A stretch of 64,000 nucleotides of DNA. Source: Bacteroidales bacterium (lineage in GTDB: Bacteria; Bacteroidota; Bacteroidia; Bacteroidales; G3-4614). The stretch spans positions 24,765 to 88,764 of the forward strand of contig JAFYPQ010000026.1 of NCBI GenBank assembly GCA_017559955.1, read 5' to 3'. Below, piece by piece: positions 42,382 through 53,304 of this stretch. A model generated the notes under the pieces. The model was given only the letters and a program-made list of their open reading frames with translations. It did no database searches and was not told the DNA's origin. A program made the translations under genes and the position numbers. The first letter of the stretch is position 1, and each line of letters starts with the position of its first letter.

Positions 42382-44298
42382 ATGTTCACAAAGGCTCAAG
42401 TAACAAAGGCTCTAAAAGAAAATTTTGGATTTGATACTTTTAAAGGAAATCAAGAACAAATAATAATGAATCTGCTTGAAGGAAAAGATTCGTTTGTTCT
42501 TATGCCAACAGGTGGAGGAAAATCGTTATGTTATCAATTACCTTCGTTAATGCTTGAAGGTACAGCCATTGTAATATCTCCATTAATAGCCTTGATGAAA
42601 AATCAAGTTGATGCAATGCGAAATTTTAGTGAAGAAGATGGGGTGGCACACTTTATAAATTCTTCACTTTCGAAAGTTGCCATAGATCAGGTTAAGAGTG
42701 ATATATTGGGAGGAAAAACAAAACTATTGTATGTAGCTCCCGAGTCTCTGACAAAGGAGGAGAATGTGGAGTTCTTGAAACAGGTTAAAATCTCGTTCTA
42801 TGCAATAGACGAAGCTCATTGTATATCGGAGTGGGGACACGATTTCAGACCCGAATATCGAAGAATACGACCAATAATCAACGATATAGGAGTGGCTCCA
42901 ATAATAGCACTTACGGCAACAGCCACCCCTAAGGTGCAACACGATATACAAAAGAACCTTGAAATATTAGGTGCTACACAATTCAAATCATCGTTTAATC
43001 GTCCAAACCTCTACTACGAAGTTCGTCAAAAGACCAAAGATGTAGATAAGGAGATAATTCGCTATATAAAATCTCAACCAGGGAAATCTGGTATAATCTA
43101 CTGTTTAAGTAGAAAGAAAGTAGAAGAGTTGGCAGCTCACCTGCAAGCAAACGATATAAGTGCATTACCATATCATGCGGGAATGGATTCTGCAACCCGC
43201 ACACAAACGCAAGATGCCTTTTTGCTCGAAGATATTGAGGTGATAGTTGCAACAATAGCCTTCGGAATGGGAATAGACAAACCCGATGTGCGATATGTAA
43301 TACACTATGATATTCCCAAGAGTCTCGAAGGTTATTATCAGGAGACAGGACGTGCAGGACGTGATGGAGGAGAAGGTGAGTGTATTACCTTTTATACACA
43401 CAAAGATTTACAAAAGCTCGAAAAATTTGCACAAGGTAAATTAATATCGGAGCAAGAGATAAGCAAACAACTATTGTTGGAAACCGCAGCATACGCAGAG
43501 TCTTCTGTATGTCGACGAAAATTGTTGCTACACTACTTTGGAGAGGAATATACACAAGAGAATTGTCATAATTGCGATAACTGTCTTCACCCTAAAAAAC
43601 AGGTAGAAGCAAAAGAGTTGTTGGCTTTGGTAATAGAGACTATAATTGCTTTGAAAGAAAAATTCAAAGCAGAGTATGTCATAGATGTATTAAAAGGTAA
43701 AGAGAGCAATGAAATAATGTCGTATAAACACAACGAGTTAGAAGTATTTGCCTCAGCCGAAGATGAAGAGGATAAAACTCTTAATGCCGTGGTGCGTCAG
43801 GCTTTGATAGCTGGATATATCGATAAAAACATTGAGACATACGGATTGTTGAAGGTAACGGAGGCGGGTCATAAATTCTTAAAAAAACCGGTGTCGTTTA
43901 AAATTGTTCAGGATAACCATTTTGAAGAAAATGATGATGAGGTACAAATGAAAGGTGGCGGAGCTTGTGCTGTTGACCCTATGCTATATTCTATATTAAA
44001 AGATTTAAGAAAGAAGATAGCCAAGGAGTTAAAGTTACCACCCTATGTAATATTTCAGGATGTATCAATAGAAGCAATGGCTACCACGTATCCTATAACA
44101 ATGGAAGAACTTAAAAATATTCCAAGGGTAGGAGCGGGAAAAGCACAGCGATACGGACAAGAGTTTATAGATGTTATAAAACGTCATTGCGAAGAGAATG
44201 AGATTGAACGCCCTGAAGATATGCGAGTGCGTACCGTTCCAAATAAATCTAAGTTTAAAATTTCAATCATTCAGGCAATCGACCGCCAAGTAAGATAA
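42382..44298 (+). CDS. recQ: ATP-dependent DNA helicase RecQ, C-terminally truncated by an in-frame stop
   Basis: The 638-residue protein unwinds DNA 3'-5' in recombination and repair. Helicase motifs are intact: Walker A PTGGGKS near 43, DEAHCISEWGHDFRPEY near 146, ALTATAT near 180 and QETGRAGRDG near 320. The RQC zinc site follows (C in VCRRKLLLHYFG, then CHNCDNC near 390-400), then a winged helix and an HRDC domain (about 530-610, NIPRVGAGKAQRYG). Bacteroidales RecQ proteins are about 725 residues. Here TAA at 44296-44298 interrupts a frame that continues for another 87 codons with typical RecQ tail sequence. Catalytic domains should survive; the loss of the tail is the anomaly. Confidence 0.9.
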   Translation: MFTKAQVTKALKENFGFDTFKGNQEQIIMNLLEGKDSFVLMPTGGGKSLCYQLPSLMLEGTAIVISPLIALMKNQVDAMRNFSEEDGVAHFINSSLSKVAIDQVKSDILGGKTKLLYVAPESLTKEENVEFLKQVKISFYAIDEAHCISEWGHDFRPEYRRIRPIINDIGVAPIIALTATATPKVQHDIQKNLEILGATQFKSSFNRPNLYYEVRQKTKDVDKEIIRYIKSQPGKSGIIYCLSRKKVEELAAHLQANDISALPYHAGMDSATRTQTQDAFLLEDIEVIVATIAFGMGIDKPDVRYVIHYDIPKSLEGYYQETGRAGRDGGEGECITFYTHKDLQKLEKFAQGKLISEQEISKQLLLETAAYAESSVCRRKLLLHYFGEEYTQENCHNCDNCLHPKKQVEAKELLALVIETIIALKEKFKAEYVIDVLKGKESNEIMSYKHNELEVFASAEDEEDKTLNAVVRQALIAGYIDKNIETYGLLKVTEAGHKFLKKPVSFKIVQDNHFEENDDEVQMKGGGACAVDPMLYSILKDLRKKIAKELKLPPYVIFQDVSIEAMATTYPITMEELKNIPRVGAGKAQRYGQEFIDVIKRHCEENEIERPEDMRVRTVPNKSKFKISIIQAIDRQVR

Positions 44299-44562
44299 GA
44301 TGATATTGCCTCAGAGAAAAATCTCGACTACTCCGAATTGTTAACAGAATTAGAGACGATAGTAATGTCTGGAACAAAAATAAATCTTGATTATTTTATT
44401 CGGGAGATGTTGGACGATGAAGAGGTTGAAGATATATTTAGCTACTTTAAAGAGACTGATAGGGATGATCTTGATGAGGCTATAAAAGAGTTGGGAGGCG
44501 ATTACAATGAAGAAGATATACGTTTGGTAAGGATAAAATTCTTATCTGAGATGGGTAACTAA
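44299..44562 (+). pseudogene. recQ: Detached C-terminal segment of RecQ (same frame, after the TAA)
   Basis: These 87 codons are in the same frame as recQ and show no further stop until a natural TAA. They read DDIASEKNLDYSELLTELET, then SGTKINLDYFIREMLDDEEV and IRLVRIKFLSEMGN, the usual acidic helical tail of Bacteroidales RecQ as I recall it. Adding 638, the stop codon and 87 gives 726, the expected family length. The stop could have arisen from a TTA leucine codon by one substitution. No good ribosome-binding site precedes internal starts (TTG 44338, ATG 44365), so I treat this as a separated gene part, not an independent gene. Confidence 0.8.
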
Positions 44563-44612
44563 GCAGTATGTAACAGAATGTAAATCAAAAACAAGAACAA
44601 TATATTGTGAAT

Positions 44613-46210
<1,598 letters not shown>

Positions 46211-46230
46211 AACAGTTCTAAATATAGCAG

Positions 46231-46266
46231 AAAGAGGAAATACAATCGAGTATTTCCTCTTTTTTA
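46231..46266 (+). terminator. Terminator of guaB
   Basis: AAAGAGGAAATA (46231-46242) pairs with 46251-46262 around an 8-nt loop and runs into Ts. Confidence 0.85.
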
Positions 46267-46306
46267 CATATAAGAGACTATTTTTCAATAAAATTAAAGA
46301 ATATTC

Positions 46307-46338
46307 TTCGTCTATGTAGAACAAATTTTATAACTTTG
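46307..46338 (+). promoter_or_regulatory. Promoter of the PPIase-OstA-mutL operon
   Basis: TTCG (46307-46310) is followed after 20 bp by TAACTTTG (46331-46338). The ATG is 48 bp downstream. Confidence 0.55.
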
Positions 46339-46386
46339 AAAATTGTATATATTATAACATAAAGAATAAACAAAAACTAAATAACA

Positions 46387-48324
46387 ATGAGAAAGAGAGT
46401 ATTTTTATTGACCTTTGCACTATTGTCTTCAGCTGTAATAAAAGCACAAGAGAATGATCCGACAATAATGACAATCAATGGAAAAGAGATAAAAAAATCT
46501 GAATTTGAATATATATATAATAAAAATTCGCAACAACAGCTCGAACACAAAACACTTGAAGAGTATCTTCAAATGTTCAAAGAGTACAAATTAAAAGTTA
46601 TGGAAGCAGAGGCAAACGGAATTGATACAACTAAAGCCTTTATTACAGAATTACAAGGTTATAGAAATCAATTAGCCCAACCATATTTAGTCGACCAAGA
46701 AGCCGATGAGAAATTGGCTCGTGAAGCTTATTCGAGATTGCAAGAGAATGTAGAGGTGGCTCATATTCTATTCTCTATCGATGAAAACAATCCGGAAAAG
46801 ACACAACAAAAAGCTTACCAAAAAGCATTGGCGTTAAAGCAACGAATTGATGCAGGTGCCGATTTTACTGAAATGGCAAAGACCTATTCCGAAGATCCAT
46901 CGGTATCTCGCAATGGAGGATATTTAGGATATATAAAAGGATTTATGACAGTATATCCATTCGAACAAACAGCATACACAACAGCCGAAGGAGAGGTATC
47001 GGAACCTGTTTTGTCTCGATTTGGTTATCATTTAATAAAAGTAATATCACGTCGTCCCGATCCGGGAGAAGTCTTAACAGCACACATAATGGTAATGCTT
47101 CCAACATCAATGACTTCGACCGAAGAGAAAGCAAAAGAGGCTAAAATCAGAGAGGCATATCAGAAATTGCAAGAGGGGGTATCTTTTGAAGATGTAGTAT
47201 ATGAATATACCGAAGATCCGGGAACTCGTGATACAGATGGTAAAATGCGATGGATTTCAACAGGACGTATTGTAAAAGAGTACGAAGATGTGGCTTTTTC
47301 GTTAAATGAGGGTGAAATATCTGAACCATTTAAAACACCATTTGGTTGGCATATAGTTAAAGTTATAGAAAAACGAGGATTGAAGCCATACGAAGAGATG
47401 CAAAAGGATATTATGCGTCGAATAGCTCGTGATGATAGAGCAGGAAATGGAAGAGAGACTTTAATCTCTAAATTAAAAGAGGAATATAACTACTCTTTTA
47501 ATAGCGAAAAAATGTCTCAATTAGAAGATTTGGCAGTAAGAACATCACTTGATACAACATTTTTGCAACAAATAGCAAAAGACAATTCAACACTATTTGC
47601 ATTAGCAGGAGTTAACTATACAGTTTCAGATTATGCCGATTTCTATACTAAAAGTAAACAAACACAACAAGTGTCAGCCGATGTTGCCATAAAGACAAGT
47701 GTTGATGAATATATTGACAATGCAATAATAGCTTACGAAAATACCCAGTTAGAGAATAAATACCCCGATTTCCGTAATCTCTACAATGAGTACCGAGATG
47801 GAATGTTGTTATTCGAAATAAGCAATCAAGAGGTATGGGACAAAGCTTCGAAAGACGAAAAGGGCTTAAAGAAATATTTTAAGAAAAATAAAAAAGAGTA
47901 CTCTTGGTCAGAACCTCATTTCAAAGGAATTGTAGTGCTATGTAAAAACGATAGCATAGCAAAAGAGGCAGAGATTATGCTAAAAGACCTAAAATATGAT
48001 GAGGCTGCAACAACTTTAAATAAGGCATTGAATACAGGAAGTGAACGTATAATAAAAGTAAAAAAAGGTCTGTTTGCAGAGGGAGATAATGGAGTTGTCG
48101 ATTATTATATCTTTGGAGCAAAACCATATATCGATGAGACCTTCCCTGTATCCTTTGCAAAAGGACGTGTATTAAAGAAAGGCCCTGAAAGCTATACCGA
48201 TGTAAAAGGTCAGGTAACCTCTGACTACCAACAAAAGTTGGAAAGAGATTGGGTAAAATACTTAACAAAAAAATATAAAGTAGAGATAAACTACGACGTG
48301 GTTTCAACTATAGAGAAGAAGTAG
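46387..48324 (+). CDS. Periplasmic peptidyl-prolyl isomerase with two PpiC (parvulin) domains
   Basis: The 645-residue protein has a Sec signal peptide (cleavage near VIKAQE, residue 20). A helical chaperone-like N-terminal region is about 30-115. Parvulin domain 1 is about 120-222 (VEVAHILFSI, FTEMAKTYSEDPSVSRNGG, FGYHLIKV). Parvulin domain 2 is about 230-335 (TAHIMVMLP, FGWHIVKV). A long C-terminal region of ~300 residues of mixed helices lacks a clear family. It should assist folding of outer-membrane or secreted proteins, like SurA/PpiD. The second PPIase gene follows after 4 bp. Confidence 0.88.
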   Translation: MRKRVFLLTFALLSSAVIKAQENDPTIMTINGKEIKKSEFEYIYNKNSQQQLEHKTLEEYLQMFKEYKLKVMEAEANGIDTTKAFITELQGYRNQLAQPYLVDQEADEKLAREAYSRLQENVEVAHILFSIDENNPEKTQQKAYQKALALKQRIDAGADFTEMAKTYSEDPSVSRNGGYLGYIKGFMTVYPFEQTAYTTAEGEVSEPVLSRFGYHLIKVISRRPDPGEVLTAHIMVMLPTSMTSTEEKAKEAKIREAYQKLQEGVSFEDVVYEYTEDPGTRDTDGKMRWISTGRIVKEYEDVAFSLNEGEISEPFKTPFGWHIVKVIEKRGLKPYEEMQKDIMRRIARDDRAGNGRETLISKLKEEYNYSFNSEKMSQLEDLAVRTSLDTTFLQQIAKDNSTLFALAGVNYTVSDYADFYTKSKQTQQVSADVAIKTSVDEYIDNAIIAYENTQLENKYPDFRNLYNEYRDGMLLFEISNQEVWDKASKDEKGLKKYFKKNKKEYSWSEPHFKGIVVLCKNDSIAKEAEIMLKDLKYDEAATTLNKALNTGSERIIKVKKGLFAEGDNGVVDYYIFGAKPYIDETFPVSFAKGRVLKKGPESYTDVKGQVTSDYQQKLERDWVKYLTKKYKVEINYDVVSTIEKK

Positions 48325-48328
48325 AAAT

Positions 48329-49684
48329 ATGAAAAAAATAGTAAAGCTAATATTTCTGACAATATTATTGCCTATTGCATTGCAAGCACAAAACAATGTA
48401 ATAGATGAGGTGGTATGGGTTGTTGGAGACGAAGTAATTCTAAAATCACAAGTAGAAGAGCAATATCGCAATATGCAGTATGAACGCCAAAAAATAGAAG
48501 GCGATCCATACTGTTTCATACCCGAACAGATGGCAATACAAAAACTATTTTTACACCAAGCAAGTATTGATAGTATATATGCCGACGATGCACAAGTTGC
48601 ACAAGAAGTAGAGAGCCGAATAAACTACTTTATAACCAACATAGGTTCAAAAGAAAAAGTAGAGGAGTATTTTAAAAAACCTATGCCTGAGTTGCGTGAA
48701 TTACTAACCGAAATGGTTCGTGACCAAAGTGTAGTGCAAGAGATGCAACGAACATTGGTAAGCGGGGTAAAGGTAACACCTTCCGAAGTTCGTCGATATT
48801 ACGATAATATGCCTAAAGATAGTATTCCCTTTATACCTATGAAAGTTGAGGTGCAAATATTGAAGTTGCATCCATTCATACCGCAAGAAGAGATAGATAA
48901 TATAAAGGGACGATTGAGGGATTATACTGAGCGTGTGCTAAGTGGTGAGACAGAATTTTCGACATTAGCCATATTGTATTCCGAAGATCCGGGATCTGCA
49001 CGACAAGGTGGTGAAACAGGCTTTGCTGGGAAAGCTCAATGGGTTGAGCCATTTGCCAAAGCTGCATTCTCATTGAACGACCCCAAGAAGGTGTCAAAAA
49101 TAGTGGAGACAGAGTTTGGGTATCATATATTACAATTGATTGAGAAAAAGGGCGATATGGTAAATGTTCGACACATATTGTTGAAACCCAAATTATCACA
49201 GACCGAGAAGAATAAAACGGTGGCAAAATTAGACTCGATTCGAACAGACATCGTAAATGGAGAATTTACATTTGAACAAGCCGTATTGGCATTATCGCAA
49301 GATAAAGATACTCGAAATAGCAAAGGTCTTATGGTTAATCCTGCAACAGGAAATTCACGTTTTGAAATGTCTGAATTACCACAGGAGATAGCTCGAGAGG
49401 TTTCACGAATGAAAGAGGGAGAAATGTCTAAACCCTTTATTATGATGGATCCTAAAATGGGTCGTGAGGTTGCGGTAATAGTTCAATTGAAAAAACGCAT
49501 TGATGGGCATAAGGCAAATATCTCTGACGATTATCAACAGATAAAGGCGATTGTCGAAAATCAGAAGAAAGGAGAATTTATCGAGGAGTGGATAAAAGAG
49601 AAGCAAAAAACAACATACGTAAAAATAAAAGAGGGTTGGAGAAATTGCGACTTTAAATACGAAGGTTGGATGATTGCCGAGTAG
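48329..49684 (+). CDS. SurA-like periplasmic peptidyl-prolyl isomerase
   Basis: The 451-residue protein has a signal peptide (IALQAQNN, cleavage about residue 20). The SurA N-terminal helical domain (about 22-165, starting IDEVVWVVGDEVILKSQVEE) is the chaperone part. Parvulin 1 is about 170-275 (VEVQILKLHP, GGETGFAGK, FGYHILQLIEKKG). Parvulin 2 is about 277-385 (VNVRHILLKP) and is more divergent. This layout matches SurA, which escorts beta-barrel proteins to the outer membrane. It lies between another PPIase and an OstA-like gene, with the next start codon 7 bp after its stop, which supports a joint envelope-assembly operon. Confidence 0.88.
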   Translation: MKKIVKLIFLTILLPIALQAQNNVIDEVVWVVGDEVILKSQVEEQYRNMQYERQKIEGDPYCFIPEQMAIQKLFLHQASIDSIYADDAQVAQEVESRINYFITNIGSKEKVEEYFKKPMPELRELLTEMVRDQSVVQEMQRTLVSGVKVTPSEVRRYYDNMPKDSIPFIPMKVEVQILKLHPFIPQEEIDNIKGRLRDYTERVLSGETEFSTLAILYSEDPGSARQGGETGFAGKAQWVEPFAKAAFSLNDPKKVSKIVETEFGYHILQLIEKKGDMVNVRHILLKPKLSQTEKNKTVAKLDSIRTDIVNGEFTFEQAVLALSQDKDTRNSKGLMVNPATGNSRFEMSELPQEIAREVSRMKEGEMSKPFIMMDPKMGREVAVIVQLKKRIDGHKANISDDYQQIKAIVENQKKGEFIEEWIKEKQKTTYVKIKEGWRNCDFKYEGWMIAE

Positions 49685-49691
49685 AGAGTAT

Positions 49692-51377
49692 ATGCACAAA
49701 AACAACGAAAACACTTCAAATAAACGAGGAGGGATAAAGATTGTAGCTTTGTTGTTAACAATGCTGATAATATCGGTATTGGGAAGAGCAAAGCAAACAC
49801 CTACGCCTATACAACCGCCTATATCTGCACAAAAAACAGAGATAGAGGTAGCTGCGGAGGATTCGAACAAGGTGGTTCTTGATTATGCCGATTCGTTAAT
49901 GTTTGATGAGAAAGTAAATCCCGACTATCAAATATTAAAAGGAAATGTACAGTTTCATAGAGGCGGTATGTTGATGTTTTGTGATAGTGCCTATTTCTAC
50001 GAAAAGACAAATTCGATGGATGCATTTGGAAATGTAAGAATGGAACAAGGTGATACTCTATATGTATATAGTGATATAATGCACTATAATGGAATAGATG
50101 AAGAGGCACAATTACGCTATAACGTAATATTACAAAACAGAGACGTAACACTAATAACCGATAGTCTGAATTATGAATTAGAACCAAATGTAGGATACTA
50201 TTTTACAGGAGGACAAATTGTTGATTCTAAAAACGAGTTACAGTCAATATATGGCGAGTATTGCCCTGATACAAAAGAGGCAATATTCTATTATGAGGTA
50301 GAATTAACAAACGAAAAAGCAAAATTATTTTCTGATACCCTAAAATATAATACATCGACACATATTGCAAAAATTGAGAGTCCTACCGAGATACTATCGG
50401 ATTCGGGGAAAATTATATCAAATAATGGTTGGTATAATACAAATAATAACAGAACAGCATTATATAATCGCTCAGAGGTGGAACATAACTCATATCGATT
50501 AATAGGCGATACAATATTTTATGATAGAGACAACGGATATGGCAATGTATATGGTTCGGTATATATGGAGGATACTTTGCGAAAAGTAATAATGAAAGGT
50601 AATTACGCATACTATTACGAAAAAAACGATAGTGCAATGGTTACCGATTTGGCATTAATGATGGATTGTTCGCAAAAAGATACCTTGTTTTTGCATGCCG
50701 ATACTCTTCGTACTATAAAGTTACAAGATTCAACCCGATTGATGAAAGCATATTTCAATACACGATTTTATCGTAACGATATTCAAGGAGTATGCGATTC
50801 AATGGTGTTTAAATCATCCGATTCAACAATAAATATGTATCGTAATCCTATAATATGGAATACGAATTATCAACTGTTTGGAGACACAATAAGAATTTAT
50901 CTTAATGATTCTACAATAGACAGGGTACATATACCGTCATTTGCATTTGCAACACAACAAAAGGATACAGCATTTTTTAATCAGATAACAGGAAAGGATA
51001 TGTTAAACGGGTTTCAAAACGGGAAACTTAAACAGGTAGATGTATCGGGTAACGTACAAACCATATTCTACCCACAAGAAGAAGACTCTACCTTTACCGG
51101 ATTAAACAGTGCAACAAGCGGTTTTTTGAAAATGGAGATGGATACAACCACAAATGAAATGGAAAAACTGATAATGTGGCCACAAGTTGATGGAGTAATG
51201 ATACCTATCTCTAAAATAAAACCCAAAGACCTCTATCTTCCATCATTTAGATGGTACGAAGCCATACGCCCCACTGATAAGCACGATATTTTTAGAAAAA
51301 TTGAAGATGCTAAAACTGAGGAGCAACCAAAGAAACGTCGTAAATTTTCAAATGAAGTAGAGGTACAACCACGATAA
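49692..51377 (+). CDS. OstA/LptA-like protein (LPS transport-related beta-jellyroll)
   Basis: The protein has 561 residues from the ATG at 49692; a TTG 18 bp upstream overlaps the SurA-like gene and is less likely. After a positively charged start, a membrane segment or signal peptide is at about 17-37 (IVALLLTMLIISVLG). The remainder consists of repeated short beta strands with the OstA pattern (LKGNVQFHRGGMLMFCDSA, MDAFGNVRMEQGDTLYVYSD, SVYMEDTLRKVIMKGNYAYY). This is the periplasmic bridge fold of LptA/LptD-N, which ferries LPS. The tail is basic (PKKRRKF). The role in LPS export is inferred from the fold and the neighbours. Confidence 0.85.
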   Translation: MHKNNENTSNKRGGIKIVALLLTMLIISVLGRAKQTPTPIQPPISAQKTEIEVAAEDSNKVVLDYADSLMFDEKVNPDYQILKGNVQFHRGGMLMFCDSAYFYEKTNSMDAFGNVRMEQGDTLYVYSDIMHYNGIDEEAQLRYNVILQNRDVTLITDSLNYELEPNVGYYFTGGQIVDSKNELQSIYGEYCPDTKEAIFYYEVELTNEKAKLFSDTLKYNTSTHIAKIESPTEILSDSGKIISNNGWYNTNNNRTALYNRSEVEHNSYRLIGDTIFYDRDNGYGNVYGSVYMEDTLRKVIMKGNYAYYYEKNDSAMVTDLALMMDCSQKDTLFLHADTLRTIKLQDSTRLMKAYFNTRFYRNDIQGVCDSMVFKSSDSTINMYRNPIIWNTNYQLFGDTIRIYLNDSTIDRVHIPSFAFATQQKDTAFFNQITGKDMLNGFQNGKLKQVDVSGNVQTIFYPQEEDSTFTGLNSATSGFLKMEMDTTTNEMEKLIMWPQVDGVMIPISKIKPKDLYLPSFRWYEAIRPTDKHDIFRKIEDAKTEEQPKKRRKFSNEVEVQPR

Positions 51378-51395
51378 AAGATAAGGAACAAACCA

Positions 51396-53252
51396 ATGGA
51401 TATAATACAATTACTCCCCGATTCGGTAGCAAACCAAATAGCAGCAGGAGAGGTAATACAACGTCCCTCGTCTGTGGTAAAGGAGTTGGTGGAGAACTCA
51501 ATCGATGCAGGAGCAACCGAGGTAACCATAATTATAAAAGATGCAGGGCGAACATTAATTCAAGTTATAGACAACGGAAAAGGAATGTCTATGACAGATG
51601 CCCGACTATCTTTTGAACGACATGCAACATCAAAGATAAAAAAGTCTGCCGATTTGTTTACCTTAAATACAATGGGATTTAGAGGTGAAGCATTAGCCTC
51701 TATAGCAGCCATAGCACATGTTGAGTTACGCACTCGTCGGGCAGAGGATGAAGTAGGAACTCAATTGGTAATGGCGGCATCAAAGGTCGAATCTCAAGAG
51801 CCTATATCAACACCCGTAGGGGCAAATTTCAGTGTAAAAGATATATTTTACAATGTTCCTGCACGAAGAAAGTTTTTAAAATCAAATCAAGTAGAATTCA
51901 GTAATATATTAACAGAGTTCGAACGCATTGCAATAGCAAATCCGCAAATAGCATTTACTCTATGTCATAATGGGGTGGAGATGTATAAACTTCACTCATC
52001 AAATCTGTTACAACGAATAGTCTCTCTTTTCGGTAAAACAATGAATACTCAAATGTTGCCAATAAATGTAAAAACAACATTGGCAACGATAACAGGATTT
52101 GTCGGTAAACCCGAGAATGCACGAAAACGAGGGGCACAACAATATTTCTTTGTTAATGGACGCTATATGCGACACCCATATTTTCATAAGGCGGTAATAA
52201 ATGCATATGAAGATATTATACCTGTTGGAGAGATGCCCAACTATGTAATAAAATTTGAGGTAGAACCATCAACAATCGATGTAAATATACATCCTACAAA
52301 AACCGAAATAAAATTTGAAAATGAACAGCACCTTTGGCCAATACTTTTATCTGCTGTGAAAGAGGCATTGGGAAAATTCAGTGCAGTTCCATCAATCGAT
52401 TTCGATACCGATGATGCTCCCGAAATACCTATATTTAAATCCGATAAGCCTGTTCAACAACCACAGGTAAGTTACACCCCGGGATATAATCCATTTAAAT
52501 ATAATGGAGGTGTAAATAAAGTATCGTCAGACTGGCAAAAACTATATAATAATTTTGAGGCTGTGCCATCAGTAAAAACCGATTTTGATACAAGTGTCGA
52601 TGAGGAACTATTTATTTCGCAACACTTAGACAGAGTAGATGAGAAGCAAGAGACAAAACTAATCGAAAGCGAAGCTTCTCCTCTTGTTGGAGCATATTTG
52701 CAGATAAAAGGACGTTACATAGTAACAACAATAAAATCGGGAATGGTGTTGGTTGATCAGCATCGAGCTCATACACGTATATTATACGAAAAATATATAG
52801 CAAATATTGATAAGAATACCCAACCTGTACAAAAGATACTCTTCCCTGAGATAATACAACTTTCGCCTGCACAAACCGAAATACTTACAGCAATAGAGAG
52901 TGAGTTGTCGTCAGTAGGTTTCGAAATTTCAAATTTAGGTTCGGGTTCATTCTCTGTAACAGGAGTTCCAGAGGGTAGTGAGGGATTGAATTATCAAGAG
53001 CTTTTGCATAAATTTATCGATATTGCTGCCGAAACAGGAACAACCGATACATCACTCTTTAAAAAGAAGATGGCTCAAACTCTTGCTAAAAGTGCAGCCA
53101 TCCCATACGGACAATTATTAACACCTGAGGATATGGAGTATATTACGCAAGAGCTTTTCAAATTACCGGAAGCCAATTACACACCTGATGGAAAACCAAC
53201 GCTATCTTGTTTTACAAACGATGAGATAGAGAAGAGGTTTAAACGAGAGTAA
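51396..53252 (+). CDS. mutL: DNA mismatch repair protein MutL
   Basis: The 618-residue protein is a GHKL ATPase that links mismatch recognition to strand processing. N-terminal motifs: motif I ELVENSIDAGAT near 30-41, motif II DNGKGM near 59, motif III RHATSKI and TMGFRGEALASI near 93. The C-terminal dimerisation domain (about 430-618) has VDQHRAHTRILYEKY where MutL endonucleases carry DQHAxxE; the glutamate is absent at the usual place, so nicking activity is uncertain. It closes the envelope operon, 18 bp after the OstA-like gene. Confidence 0.95.
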   Translation: MDIIQLLPDSVANQIAAGEVIQRPSSVVKELVENSIDAGATEVTIIIKDAGRTLIQVIDNGKGMSMTDARLSFERHATSKIKKSADLFTLNTMGFRGEALASIAAIAHVELRTRRAEDEVGTQLVMAASKVESQEPISTPVGANFSVKDIFYNVPARRKFLKSNQVEFSNILTEFERIAIANPQIAFTLCHNGVEMYKLHSSNLLQRIVSLFGKTMNTQMLPINVKTTLATITGFVGKPENARKRGAQQYFFVNGRYMRHPYFHKAVINAYEDIIPVGEMPNYVIKFEVEPSTIDVNIHPTKTEIKFENEQHLWPILLSAVKEALGKFSAVPSIDFDTDDAPEIPIFKSDKPVQQPQVSYTPGYNPFKYNGGVNKVSSDWQKLYNNFEAVPSVKTDFDTSVDEELFISQHLDRVDEKQETKLIESEASPLVGAYLQIKGRYIVTTIKSGMVLVDQHRAHTRILYEKYIANIDKNTQPVQKILFPEIIQLSPAQTEILTAIESELSSVGFEISNLGSGSFSVTGVPEGSEGLNYQELLHKFIDIAAETGTTDTSLFKKKMAQTLAKSAAIPYGQLLTPEDMEYITQELFKLPEANYTPDGKPTLSCFTNDEIEKRFKRE

Positions 53253-53304
53253 ATTCTTGAATATAATATTTTTATTTGTTAGATAAATTAAAATAGAATA
53301 GGAA

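Noticed and set aside
44338..44562. Independent 74-residue protein gene after recQ
   Set aside because: It is in the same frame as recQ, matches the expected RecQ tail, and has only a TTG start without a ribosome-binding site; it is better explained as the detached end of recQ.
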